From NCBI GenBank assembly GCA_900549975.1, contig URQK01000051.1:1-11038 (forward strand): 11,038 nt of DNA, given 5' to 3'. The position numbers and the translations under genes are program-made. Source of the stretch: an uncultured Mollicutes bacterium (lineage in GTDB: Bacteria > Bacillota_I > Bacilli_A > RFN20 > CAG-826). Positions 1 through 6,431 of this stretch are shown piece after piece; the first letter of the stretch is position 1, and each line of letters begins with the position of its first letter. A model generated the notes under the pieces. The model was given only the letters and a program-made list of their open reading frames with translations, was not told the DNA's origin and searched no databases.

Positions 1-150
1 AATTACAAAAAACCTATTTTAGTTGTCGAGTTAATTAAATTAGAAGATGTTATTTTACAAAGTTCAGTTGCCGGTGTTGAAACCATCGAAGGAAATCATG
101 CTGCGGATACTGATGTCAATATAACCTTCGGGGGGGGGTACAATAAATAA
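1..150 (+). CDS. C-terminal end of a short hypothetical protein (5' partial)
   Basis: The frame starting at base 1 is open to a TAA at 148-150 and gives 49 residues, so the real start lies left of the window. The peptide begins NYKKPILVVELIKLEDVIL and ends FGGGYNK. This resembles a widespread group of short (about 50-90 aa) uncharacterised Bacillota proteins that start with a 'Y.KP.l.vve' stretch followed by 'DVI..S'. That comparison is from memory and gives no function. No membrane segment or cleavage site is visible in the part seen. The last codons are written by a run of nine G (130-138) that encodes Gly-Gly-Gly. Its stop overlaps the next gene's ATG by one base (TAATG), so the two are probably co-transcribed and translationally coupled. 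A non-coding reading is possible, but the clean frame and the stop/start overlap favour a gene. Confidence 0.6.
   Translation, partial: NYKKPILVVELIKLEDVILQSSVAGVETIEGNHAADTDVNITFGGGYNK
130..138 (+). repeat. Nine-G homopolymer tract at the gene junction
   Basis: Nine consecutive G lie in very AT-rich DNA. They cover the last Gly codons of the short upstream protein and sit 11 bases before the ATG at 150. No AAGGAGG-like site is present there, so the G run itself is the best anti-Shine-Dalgarno partner, using G-U wobbles. With ten G the upstream protein would end two codons after the tract. With eight it would read on past base 200 in a new frame, across the start of the 571-residue gene. Tract length could therefore alter both the upstream C-terminus and the initiation spacing. 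Switching is an inference; a sequencing error in the homopolymer is the main alternative. Confidence 0.75.
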
Positions 151-1865
151 TGAAAACAAAAATTTCTTATTATGTAGCCCTAAGCGTAGTGACATTAGGA
201 GCAATGGCTGCAGTGGTTTTGTCTAATAATGGAAGCCAGGGTGACAATAACTTTAAAAATAATGGCGAAGTTATTTATTTAAACAAACAAAATCTTGTTG
301 GTGAAGCAGTTGGAGAGTCTACATTAAAATTTGATTCATCAAAAATGTTTGCATTTTATGATAAAACAAAAGATAGTAAAGAATCTCTTAGATTTGCAGT
401 AGCTGTAAAAGGTGAAATTGATTCTATTAATTATACAAGAGCCGCTATCGACGGAAGTTATGAAGAACAAGTGGAAAGTATTACCAAAGTTTATCGTGGT
501 CTTGAAGTAGAAGGTAATACATTTTATTATGATGGTGCAACATTAACCACTAACGAAGCTGCAAAAGGAAAATATTATTGGGCTGTGTATAACATTAATT
601 ATGATAATACAGTTACTGATAAAATCGTTGGTAGTGATGAAGTAATTAAGTTCGCACTTACAATAAATGGTAATGAAACGGTATCATTATCTTCATCATT
701 AGAAAGTGCTAAACTTGGTGGCGGCGATGGATCAGAAACAAATCCATATTTGATTTATAGTCAAACTGGTTGGACTGAATTTAAGAATAATTATGATAAA
801 TATAAATCAAGCAACATTAGTTTAAATTTAAATATTTTAGAAGAAGTTAAAGCACCATTCGGAGAATTTAGTGGAACATTTAATGGAAATGGTAATGACA
901 TTAAATTAGAAATTAATAATGGTACAAGTTCAAATACAGCACTATTTTCTACAACTACGTCTAGTGCAGTAATAAAAAATTTGAATGTATCAGGAAGTGT
1001 TACAGGTGGTGCCAATACAGCAGGATTTGTTGGAACTAATTTTGGAACAATTGATAATTGTACAAATAATGCTACAATAAACTCTAGTTCTGGACGTGCA
1101 GCTGGTATTGCAGCATATACATGTAATGGCAGCGCCATAATCAACTGTTATAATAATAAAGGCGTGAACGCAAATTCACTTACAATTGAACCAAAACAAA
1201 TCGCAACAGCTTTAGGGGTTGGGGGAATTGTTGGCACTGTTGAAAAATTATCTAATGATTATTTATCAAAAAATAAAATAGTTGTTTCTACAAATAAAAT
1301 AGAAGTTAATAATTGTCATAATACCGGTGAAATTATTAATAGTGGAACAACAGCTGGTGGAGTTGTAGGAATTATTAGAAGTGGTGATTTTACACTTGAT
1401 AAATGCACAAATAGTGCAAATGTAACAAGCAAGCATATGCTTGCAGGAGGAATTGTTGGCCTTGTTAATTTTAGTAATGTCACAATTTCAAATTGTGTGA
1501 ATGAAGAAAATAGCGTTGTTACAGGTGCATATTATGTTGGTGGGATAACTGGTGCTTTTGGATATGATGGAGATAGAACATCGACTATGGAAAAATGTAT
1601 TAATAATGGCAAAATTGTGGCAAAAGGAATACATACTGATGGCAAAAGTTATCGTATTGGTGGGATATCTGGAATGTGTTATGGCTCAACTATTACTGAG
1701 TGTACTAATAATGGTGAAGTACTTGTAGAAAGTTATTCAGGAGATACGGAATTAAAAATAGCAGACAATTATGATACTTCGTCATATAGAGTGGCTTATA
1801 TTGCTGGATATAAGACAAAGAATGGAAAAGTAACTAGTTGTACAAATAACTATAAAAAACAATAG
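150..1865 (+). CDS. Membrane-anchored or secreted GLUG-repeat beta-helix surface protein
   Basis: A 571-residue protein. Residues 1-24 are a short basic start plus a hydrophobic segment (about 8-24) without a lipobox Cys, so it is either a signal peptide or an N-terminal anchor. Residues about 41-185 form a beta-rich domain (LRFAVAVKG, TKVYRGLEVEG, YYWAVYNIN) that I do not recognise. From 'GGGDGSETNPYLI' (190-202) onward it becomes a repeat protein. About eight rungs of the form GGIVG-x(5-9)-xNCTNNGxV lie between 290 and 568, which is the GLUG motif (Pfam PF07581 type) seen in bacterial beta-helix surface proteins. A Cys recurs at the same rung position (304, 333, 389, 419, 449, 483, 518, 564). 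No LPXTG motif is present. The C-terminal half is paralogous to the end of the next protein. The ATG overlaps the preceding stop. Likely role: adhesion or glycan binding at the surface, by inference only. Confidence 0.85.
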   Translation: MKTKISYYVALSVVTLGAMAAVVLSNNGSQGDNNFKNNGEVIYLNKQNLVGEAVGESTLKFDSSKMFAFYDKTKDSKESLRFAVAVKGEIDSINYTRAAIDGSYEEQVESITKVYRGLEVEGNTFYYDGATLTTNEAAKGKYYWAVYNINYDNTVTDKIVGSDEVIKFALTINGNETVSLSSSLESAKLGGGDGSETNPYLIYSQTGWTEFKNNYDKYKSSNISLNLNILEEVKAPFGEFSGTFNGNGNDIKLEINNGTSSNTALFSTTTSSAVIKNLNVSGSVTGGANTAGFVGTNFGTIDNCTNNATINSSSGRAAGIAAYTCNGSAIINCYNNKGVNANSLTIEPKQIATALGVGGIVGTVEKLSNDYLSKNKIVVSTNKIEVNNCHNTGEIINSGTTAGGVVGIIRSGDFTLDKCTNSANVTSKHMLAGGIVGLVNFSNVTISNCVNEENSVVTGAYYVGGITGAFGYDGDRTSTMEKCINNGKIVAKGIHTDGKSYRIGGISGMCYGSTITECTNNGEVLVESYSGDTELKIADNYDTSSYRVAYIAGYKTKNGKVTSCTNNYKKQ

Positions 1866-1902
1866 TTAAATCAAAATATTATAATAACAAGGAACAAAAA
1901 AC

Positions 1903-4362
1903 ATGAAAAAAAGAAACATAGCATTTATAGCAATTGCAACATTACTTGCTTTAGCGGGTTGTAACGACAATTCAGCAAGTACAAGCAATTCGAATTCAAC
2001 AAGTACTAGTAATTCTACTAGTGCTTCAAATAGTGGTAGTACAACTACTCCTTCAACTAGTACAAGTACTAGTCCTAGTGTAAAACCTAGTACTAGTCCA
2101 AGTACGTCAATTACTTATACATTTAAAGAAGTAATTACTAAAGAACCAACTTGTACCGAAAAAGGCGTCAAATCTTTTATTTGTAATGAAGATGCAAGTA
2201 AAAGTTATGATGAAGAAATTCCTGCTTTGGGACATAAAATGGGTGATCCGGTTAGGAATGAAGAAGGAACAAAAATAATCACAAGCTGTGAAAGAGAAAA
2301 TTGTGATTATAGTGAATCAAAAGACATTGTAAAAGTCATAGTTTTAGCGGGTCAATCTAATGCAGTTGGTCATTCTTATGTTAAATACTTTAGTGAAGAT
2401 GTTAGAAATAGATATGCCGATGGTTATCCTAATATCCAAATTAATTATGATTTAAGCCCATTTGCATCTGAAACAGCACGTCATAAATCCGATGGCTTTA
2501 CACCTGTTCAAATGGGACAAGGAAGAAAAGCTAGTGATGGTTCAGTTTCATTTGGGCCAGAACTTGGAATGGCAGAGTATTTAAACGAACATTATCCAAA
2601 TGAAAAATTTTATATTATTAAAACCGCTGCTGGCGCAACAACATTACATGATAATTGGTATTCACCTTCATTAGGAAAACCAATGGCTAGTGATAATTTA
2701 TATAACTATTTAATTAAATTTGTTGATGAGAGCATGAATATAATTAAAGAAAACAATAAAAATGAATATCCGGAAATCATTTCTTACTGTTGGATGCAAG
2801 GAGAAAATGATGCTAAGAGCTATAGTGATGAATATGAAAATAACTGGTCTACCCATGTTATGGATTTAAAAGAAACTTGGGAAAATTCAGGATATGTAAC
2901 GCCTAATGGATTATCAATTATTGATGCAGGTATTACGAATTATTGGACTAATTTTAATAAAATTAACCAAATTAAAGAAGATTATGCATCTAAAAGTTCA
3001 AAAAATCATTTTATTGATGTAGCGGATAGTAACTGGGTTTCAACCTATAAAGATAACACTGATTATGCACATTTAGATTCTAGCGCAATGCTTGAATTAG
3101 GCCATGAATTCGGTAGAAATGTAGATTTGGTTATTAAAGACTTAAAAAATAAAGAAATAACATCTGAAACACCAGTTTATGAGGATGGCAAATGGGATGG
3201 AAATACATATTCAACTTCTTTAAGTGGAACAGGAACTGAAATAGATCCATATTTGATCCAATCAAATAACGATATGGCTTTCTTTGCAAAAGAAGTAAAA
3301 GAAGGTAATACTTATGAAGGAAAATTCATCTCATTAACAACTGACTTAAATATGGCTCATGCTAATTTTACAGGTATAGGAGATGGAGATTTAGTTACAA
3401 CTGATAATGAAGATGGAACTTCTTCATCTAAATGGATGTTAAAAGAATTTAAAGGTACATTTGATGGTAATAATCATAATGTGAAATTAAGAATATCTAA
3501 ACCATATGTTGCTGGATTATTTAATGCAAGTTCTGGAACAATTAAAAACGTATCTACATCTGGAACAGTATTTACTACTAATCGAGTTTGCGGCGGAATA
3601 GTAGGATACTTAAATGGTGGATTAGTGGAAAATGCAACAAATAATGCTAATATTGCTGGAAGATTTTATGATAATGGTAAAGGCCATATTGGTGGGGTAA
3701 TTGGTTTATTAAAAGCTGGTTCATTAAAAAATGCTACTAATAATGGTTCAGTATATGGTAGTGTAACAAAATTTGCTGATGCACAAGGTACTGGTGGGGT
3801 TATTGGAACAATTGAAGCTGGTGCTGTTGAAGTTAACAATTTAACTAATCGCGGCTATGTTTATGGACGAGGATTTAATAATGGTGGAGTCATTGGACTA
3901 GTTAGAAAAGGTGGTAATTTTGTATTATCAAAGCTATATAATTATGGAACTATAGTTGGAAAAACTAACACAGGTGGAATTATCGGAGGGCTTAACTTCT
4001 CTAATGTTACTGTTGAAGATGTTCATAACTATGGAGATATAAAAGGAACTAATTATGTAGGTGGAGTTATTGGTGCATTTGGCTATGATGGAAATAGAAC
4101 ATCAACATTACAAAATGCCACAAATGAAGGTAAGGTAACTGCTACAAAAGAAGATAGTAAAGGTGGATATCGTTTAGGCGGTATAGTCGGAATGGCTTAT
4201 GGAACAACAATTAAAAATTGTACAAATTCTGGAGAAGTAGTAGTGGGTGATATAGTTACTGAAGATGTTGGAACAGAAGAAAATAAGCGTGTTGGTTATG
4301 TCGTGGGATATAAAACTGCAAGTGCGACTATTGAAGAATGTAATAACACTTTTACAAAATAA
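1903..4362 (+). CDS. Lipoprotein SGNH carbohydrate esterase (sialate O-acetylesterase/CE6-like) fused to a GLUG beta-helix
   Basis: An 819-residue protein with a clear lipobox, LAGC, giving lipidated Cys20. A Ser/Thr/Asn/Pro stalk spans 24-70. A small module at 73-140 (PTCTEKG, EEIPALGH; Cys84, 94, 129, 134) is of a kind common in Bacillota surface proteins. The enzyme spans about 142-415. Its block I is VIVLAGQSNAVG with nucleophile Ser152, followed by SFGPELGMAEYL (216-227), WMQGEND (297-303), and DYAHLD with His390 and Asp387. These are the hallmarks of the SASA/DUF303 family (sialate O-acetylesterase, CE6 acetylxylan esterase), which removes acetyl groups from sugars. From 'GTGTEIDPYLI' (442-452) to the end lie about nine GLUG rungs. 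AAGGAA at 1889-1894 is 8 bases before the ATG. It follows the previous gene by 37 bases and ends at a terminator. The GH43 gene nearby favours acetylated xylan over sialic acid, by inference. Confidence 0.88.
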   Translation: MKKRNIAFIAIATLLALAGCNDNSASTSNSNSTSTSNSTSASNSGSTTTPSTSTSTSPSVKPSTSPSTSITYTFKEVITKEPTCTEKGVKSFICNEDASKSYDEEIPALGHKMGDPVRNEEGTKIITSCERENCDYSESKDIVKVIVLAGQSNAVGHSYVKYFSEDVRNRYADGYPNIQINYDLSPFASETARHKSDGFTPVQMGQGRKASDGSVSFGPELGMAEYLNEHYPNEKFYIIKTAAGATTLHDNWYSPSLGKPMASDNLYNYLIKFVDESMNIIKENNKNEYPEIISYCWMQGENDAKSYSDEYENNWSTHVMDLKETWENSGYVTPNGLSIIDAGITNYWTNFNKINQIKEDYASKSSKNHFIDVADSNWVSTYKDNTDYAHLDSSAMLELGHEFGRNVDLVIKDLKNKEITSETPVYEDGKWDGNTYSTSLSGTGTEIDPYLIQSNNDMAFFAKEVKEGNTYEGKFISLTTDLNMAHANFTGIGDGDLVTTDNEDGTSSSKWMLKEFKGTFDGNNHNVKLRISKPYVAGLFNASSGTIKNVSTSGTVFTTNRVCGGIVGYLNGGLVENATNNANIAGRFYDNGKGHIGGVIGLLKAGSLKNATNNGSVYGSVTKFADAQGTGGVIGTIEAGAVEVNNLTNRGYVYGRGFNNGGVIGLVRKGGNFVLSKLYNYGTIVGKTNTGGIIGGLNFSNVTVEDVHNYGDIKGTNYVGGVIGAFGYDGNRTSTLQNATNEGKVTATKEDSKGGYRLGGIVGMAYGTTIKNCTNSGEVVVGDIVTEDVGTEENKRVGYVVGYKTASATIEECNNTFTK
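1972..2112 (+). repeat. Low-complexity Ser/Thr-rich stalk coding repeat
   Basis: This stretch encodes residues 24-70 of the esterase lipoprotein, almost entirely Ser, Thr, Asn and Pro. At DNA level it is an imperfect repeat built on AGTACTAGT and ACTAGT; the hexamer occurs five times in about 100 bases. It acts as a flexible spacer between the lipid anchor and the folded domains. Such repeats can change length by slippage. Confidence 0.75.
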
Positions 4363-4374
4363 TAAAACAAAAAT

Positions 4375-4403
4375 GGATGTAGCGTGTAGTTACATCCTTT
4401 TTT
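4375..4403 (+). terminator. Intrinsic terminator of the surface-protein unit
   Basis: GGATGTAGC (4375-4383) pairs with GTTACATCC (4389-4397) to give a 9-bp stem with one G-U pair and a 5-base loop. Six T (4398-4403) follow directly. It lies 12 bases after the stop of the esterase gene. A-rich bases upstream may let it also work weakly on the other strand. Confidence 0.93.
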
Positions 4404-4407
4404 GTGC

Positions 4408-4442
4408 AAAAAAAGAAGCAAAATAAGGATGAGATGCTTCTT
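4408..4442 (-). terminator. Intrinsic terminator of the AraC-family gene
   Basis: Read on the minus strand, AAGAAGCA (complement of 4435-4442) pairs with TGCTTCTT (complement of 4413-4420), an 8-bp stem around a 14-base loop. It is followed by a T run (complement of the seven A at 4408-4414, partly within the stem). It lies 14 bases beyond the stop of the minus-strand gene, so the two convergent units each have their own hairpin. Confidence 0.82.
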
Positions 4443-4456
4443 ATAGTGGTATATTT

Positions 4457-5257
4457 TTAATTTAAATCAGCGGTTTTAGCATATTCAGTAGGTGCCACAC
4501 CAATATCTTTTTTGAAAGTTTTAGAGAAAGTATAAACACTAGAAAATCCTACGAGTGTAGCAACATCGCTAACAGAAGTAAAGTCACCAATTAATAATTC
4601 TTTAGCTTTATCTAATCTAACTTTTTTTAAGTATTTAATTGGTGCGACTTTATATATTTTATAAAACAATTTACGGAAATATACAGTTGATATGCCACAT
4701 AATTTAGCTAAAGATTCATTTGAAATATCAATATCGTTATAATTGTTTAGCATGTATTTAACAGCGGGCTCAATTGATTTGATCATATATTTTGGAACAT
4801 ATACATCATCATAGTTAATTGTTGATTTTGCTAATATTTCATAAAATATTGATTTACACCTTAATATATAATTATTCTTTTTAGAATCCCAAATATGTGC
4901 CATAAGATTAAAAAGTCTAGTAATTTCTTGCTCGTTTTGAGCGTTAAGAGTAATTGGGTAAAAATCAAAAGTTTGTCCATCAAAATCAGCGTCAAATTCA
5001 ACCATAATACATTTTCCTAATTCTTCACAAAACCAAGTATAATCAGTGTTTTTAGATATTACTAGTAATGTATGGCGATTAGAAACATATTCAATACCAT
5101 TACACTTATAAATAGTGGTCCCTTCTAATTTTAAAGCAAAGGCATAAGTAAATCTTCCTTTACGGATTACGACCTGCTTATTGGATTTATTAATAGTATT
5201 AACAGCGAATAGTTTGTTAAGTACTAAATTGGATAAATTCAAATTTGATTTTTTCAT
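4457..5257 (-). CDS. AraC/XylS-family transcriptional regulator
   Basis: A 266-residue protein. Residues about 28-105 form a beta-rich, cupin-like sensor region typical of AraC proteins that bind a sugar. The C-terminal 100 residues are the AraC DNA-binding domain with two helix-turn-helix units. The first is around 178-200 (ESLAKLCGISTVYFRKLFYK). The second is around 228-249 (VSDVATLVGFSSVYTFSKTF), followed by the family end motif GVAPTEYAK. AGGAGG is 8 bases before the ATG, which fixes the start. It is transcribed divergently from the oxidoreductase-GH43 operon across a shared 167-bp control region, so it most likely activates that operon in response to a sugar. Whether it also controls the GLUG/esterase unit cannot be seen. 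The inducer is unknown. Confidence 0.93.
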   Translation of the reverse strand: MKKSNLNLSNLVLNKLFAVNTINKSNKQVVIRKGRFTYAFALKLEGTTIYKCNGIEYVSNRHTLLVISKNTDYTWFCEELGKCIMVEFDADFDGQTFDFYPITLNAQNEQEITRLFNLMAHIWDSKKNNYILRCKSIFYEILAKSTINYDDVYVPKYMIKSIEPAVKYMLNNYNDIDISNESLAKLCGISTVYFRKLFYKIYKVAPIKYLKKVRLDKAKELLIGDFTSVSDVATLVGFSSVYTFSKTFKKDIGVAPTEYAKTADLN

Positions 5258-5282
5258 GGATTTTTACCTCCTATGACCGCTT

Positions 5283-5310
5283 TATATAGATATAATAACA
5301 TAAATGTCCA
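5283..5310 (-). promoter_or_regulatory. Probable sigma-A promoter of the AraC-family gene
   Basis: On the minus strand, TGGACA (complement of 5305-5310) matches the -35 consensus at five of six bases. It is followed after 16 bases by TATATA (complement of 5283-5288) as the -10. The predicted start falls about 10 bases before the AGGAGG of the regulator gene, giving a very short leader. Confidence 0.5.
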
Positions 5311-5337
5311 GTTAATAAATATAAATCTTTTGTTAAA

Positions 5338-5367
5338 TTGCGTATCAAAAAAGACAAATAATATCAT
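5338..5367 (+). promoter_or_regulatory. Weak candidate promoter of the oxidoreductase-GH43 operon
   Basis: TTGCGT (5338-5343) and TATCAT (5362-5367) are separated by 18 bases. Both boxes are imperfect, as expected for a promoter that needs an activator such as the divergent AraC protein. The -10 overlaps a perfect inverted repeat, AATAAT-atc-ATTATT (5357-5371). In DNA this AT-rich other placements are possible. Confidence 0.35.
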
Positions 5368-5381
5368 TATTAACATTTACA

Positions 5382-5396
5382 AAAAAGCGCTTCCAA
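5382..5396 (-). promoter_or_regulatory. Candidate catabolite responsive element (CcpA/LacI-type operator)
   Basis: The minus strand reads TTGGAAGCGCTTTTT. Against the cre consensus WTGNAANCGNWNNCW only the C near the 3' end differs. The core AAGCGCTT (5385-5392) is a perfect palindrome with the central CG typical of LacI-family sites. It sits just downstream of the candidate + strand promoter, where a bound CcpA-like protein would block transcription. No LacI-family gene is in the window. Confidence 0.55.
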
Positions 5397-5400
5397 AATA

Positions 5401-5419
5401 TACTCTCTTTAGGAGAGTA
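5401..5419 (+). promoter_or_regulatory. Hairpin covering the ribosome binding site of the oxidoreductase gene
   Basis: TACTCTC (5401-5407) and GAGAGTA (5413-5419) form a perfect 7-bp stem with loop TTTAG. The ribosome binding site AGGAG (5411-5415) lies partly in the loop and partly in the 3' arm, 9 bases before the ATG at 5425. In the mRNA it would be partly closed. It could instead be a DNA operator, since the palindrome is perfect. Confidence 0.6.
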
Positions 5420-5424
5420 AGTTT

Positions 5425-6426
5425 ATGAAAAGAATTAAAGTTGGAATATATGGAATTGACCACAATCACTGTGCTGCTAAAGTAGCAGAAATGCGTAATT
5501 TACCAGATCTATTTGAAATTGTTGGTGTGTATGTGGAAAATGACGAAGTAAAAAATAGAAGAGGACATGATAAGTGTTATGAAGGACTTAAATTTATGTC
5601 TGAAGAAGAATTATTTGCTATTAAAGATGTAGACTTAATGCTTGTTGAGCCAGCAGTAGAAAACCTAGTTCCATTTGCGCAAGTTTGCATCGATAAAGGT
5701 TATCATATTCATTTAGATAAACCAGCAGGAATTAATTTAAATGAGTTTAAACATTTGTTAATTAGTGCTAAGAAAAAAGACTTAATCATTCAAATGGGAT
5801 ATATGTATCGTTATAATCACGCGATTCAATATGCAATAAACCAAGTTAAAGAAGGATTTGTGGGAAAGCCATTCTCAATTGATACCTCTATGTCAACGGG
5901 ATTAAATGTTGATTTTAAGAAACGATTAATTTCTTATAATGTTAAATCTCCTTCAATGTACATATATGGATGCCATATGATTGATTTAATTGTTTCGGTA
6001 TTAGGTGAACCATTACGTGTTGTGCCATTTAATAAATGTACAAAAGCTGATGGATTAGATTTTGAAGATAGTGGATTTGCTATTTTAGAATATGAATTTG
6101 GTGTTGCCACTGTTCGTATCAATAGTTCAGAAATTAATGGTTGGGAAAGAAGAGAATTCACTATTTGCGGTGATGAAGGAACTGTATCAGTTCGCCCAAT
6201 AGAAAACCCAACTCATATTACAGTTTGTCATAAAGATTATGCTAAATCTTGGTCAAGTTGTAGTAAGGTTGTTGAATTAGAACCACAAGTAGGAAGATAT
6301 AGTGATCAATTTAAGCATTTATATAAGATGATTCAAAAAGAAGAATTGAATCCTTATACATATGATCATGAGTATTTAGTTCATAAATTAACACTTCAAG
6401 CGTGTGGTTATGATATTAAGGAGTAA
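5425..6426 (+). CDS. Gfo/Idh/MocA-family NAD(P)-dependent oxidoreductase
   Basis: A 333-residue cytoplasmic protein of usual family length. The N-terminal Rossmann unit starts KVGIYGIDHNHCAAKV (5-20), the variant nucleotide loop with His residues found in some members instead of GxGxxG. HLDKPAG (96-102) is the family EKP motif with the expected Lys99. GYMYRYNHA (125-133) and GCHMIDLIVSVLGEP (182-196, with His184 and Asp187) match the usual active-site segment. The C-terminal alpha/beta sheet domain follows. Members oxidise or reduce sugars, inositols or sugar acids; the substrate here is unknown. It is the first gene of a five-gene operon, so it probably acts on a sugar released by the GH43 enzyme encoded downstream. 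Its ribosome binding site lies in a hairpin. The next gene starts 5 bases after its stop. Confidence 0.9.
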   Translation: MKRIKVGIYGIDHNHCAAKVAEMRNLPDLFEIVGVYVENDEVKNRRGHDKCYEGLKFMSEEELFAIKDVDLMLVEPAVENLVPFAQVCIDKGYHIHLDKPAGINLNEFKHLLISAKKKDLIIQMGYMYRYNHAIQYAINQVKEGFVGKPFSIDTSMSTGLNVDFKKRLISYNVKSPSMYIYGCHMIDLIVSVLGEPLRVVPFNKCTKADGLDFEDSGFAILEYEFGVATVRINSSEINGWERREFTICGDEGTVSVRPIENPTHITVCHKDYAKSWSSCSKVVELEPQVGRYSDQFKHLYKMIQKEELNPYTYDHEYLVHKLTLQACGYDIKE

Positions 6427-6431
6427 GGTGA

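Noticed and set aside
791..1144. 117-codon minus-strand reading frame inside the first GLUG gene.
   Set aside because: It lies opposite a clear repeat-protein gene, has no ribosome binding site and matches no family. The same holds for the minus-strand frames at 5934-6161, 6464-6697, 7172-7384 and 8624-8809.
1214..1224. Second G-rich run inside the GLUG gene as another phase-variable tract.
   Set aside because: It is interrupted by TT, and its longest pure run is five G, too short to slip often; it simply encodes Gly codons of a GLUG rung.
1017..1860. Repeated GGIVG-coding DNA as a CRISPR or tandem-repeat array.
   Set aside because: The repeats are degenerate at DNA level, vary in length and keep a single reading frame; they are protein beta-helix rungs.
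1880..1885. Perfect TATAAT between the two surface-protein genes, as a possible internal promoter.
   Set aside because: A start about 7 bases downstream would fall on or after the ribosome binding site at 1889-1894, and no -35 box lies at the right distance.
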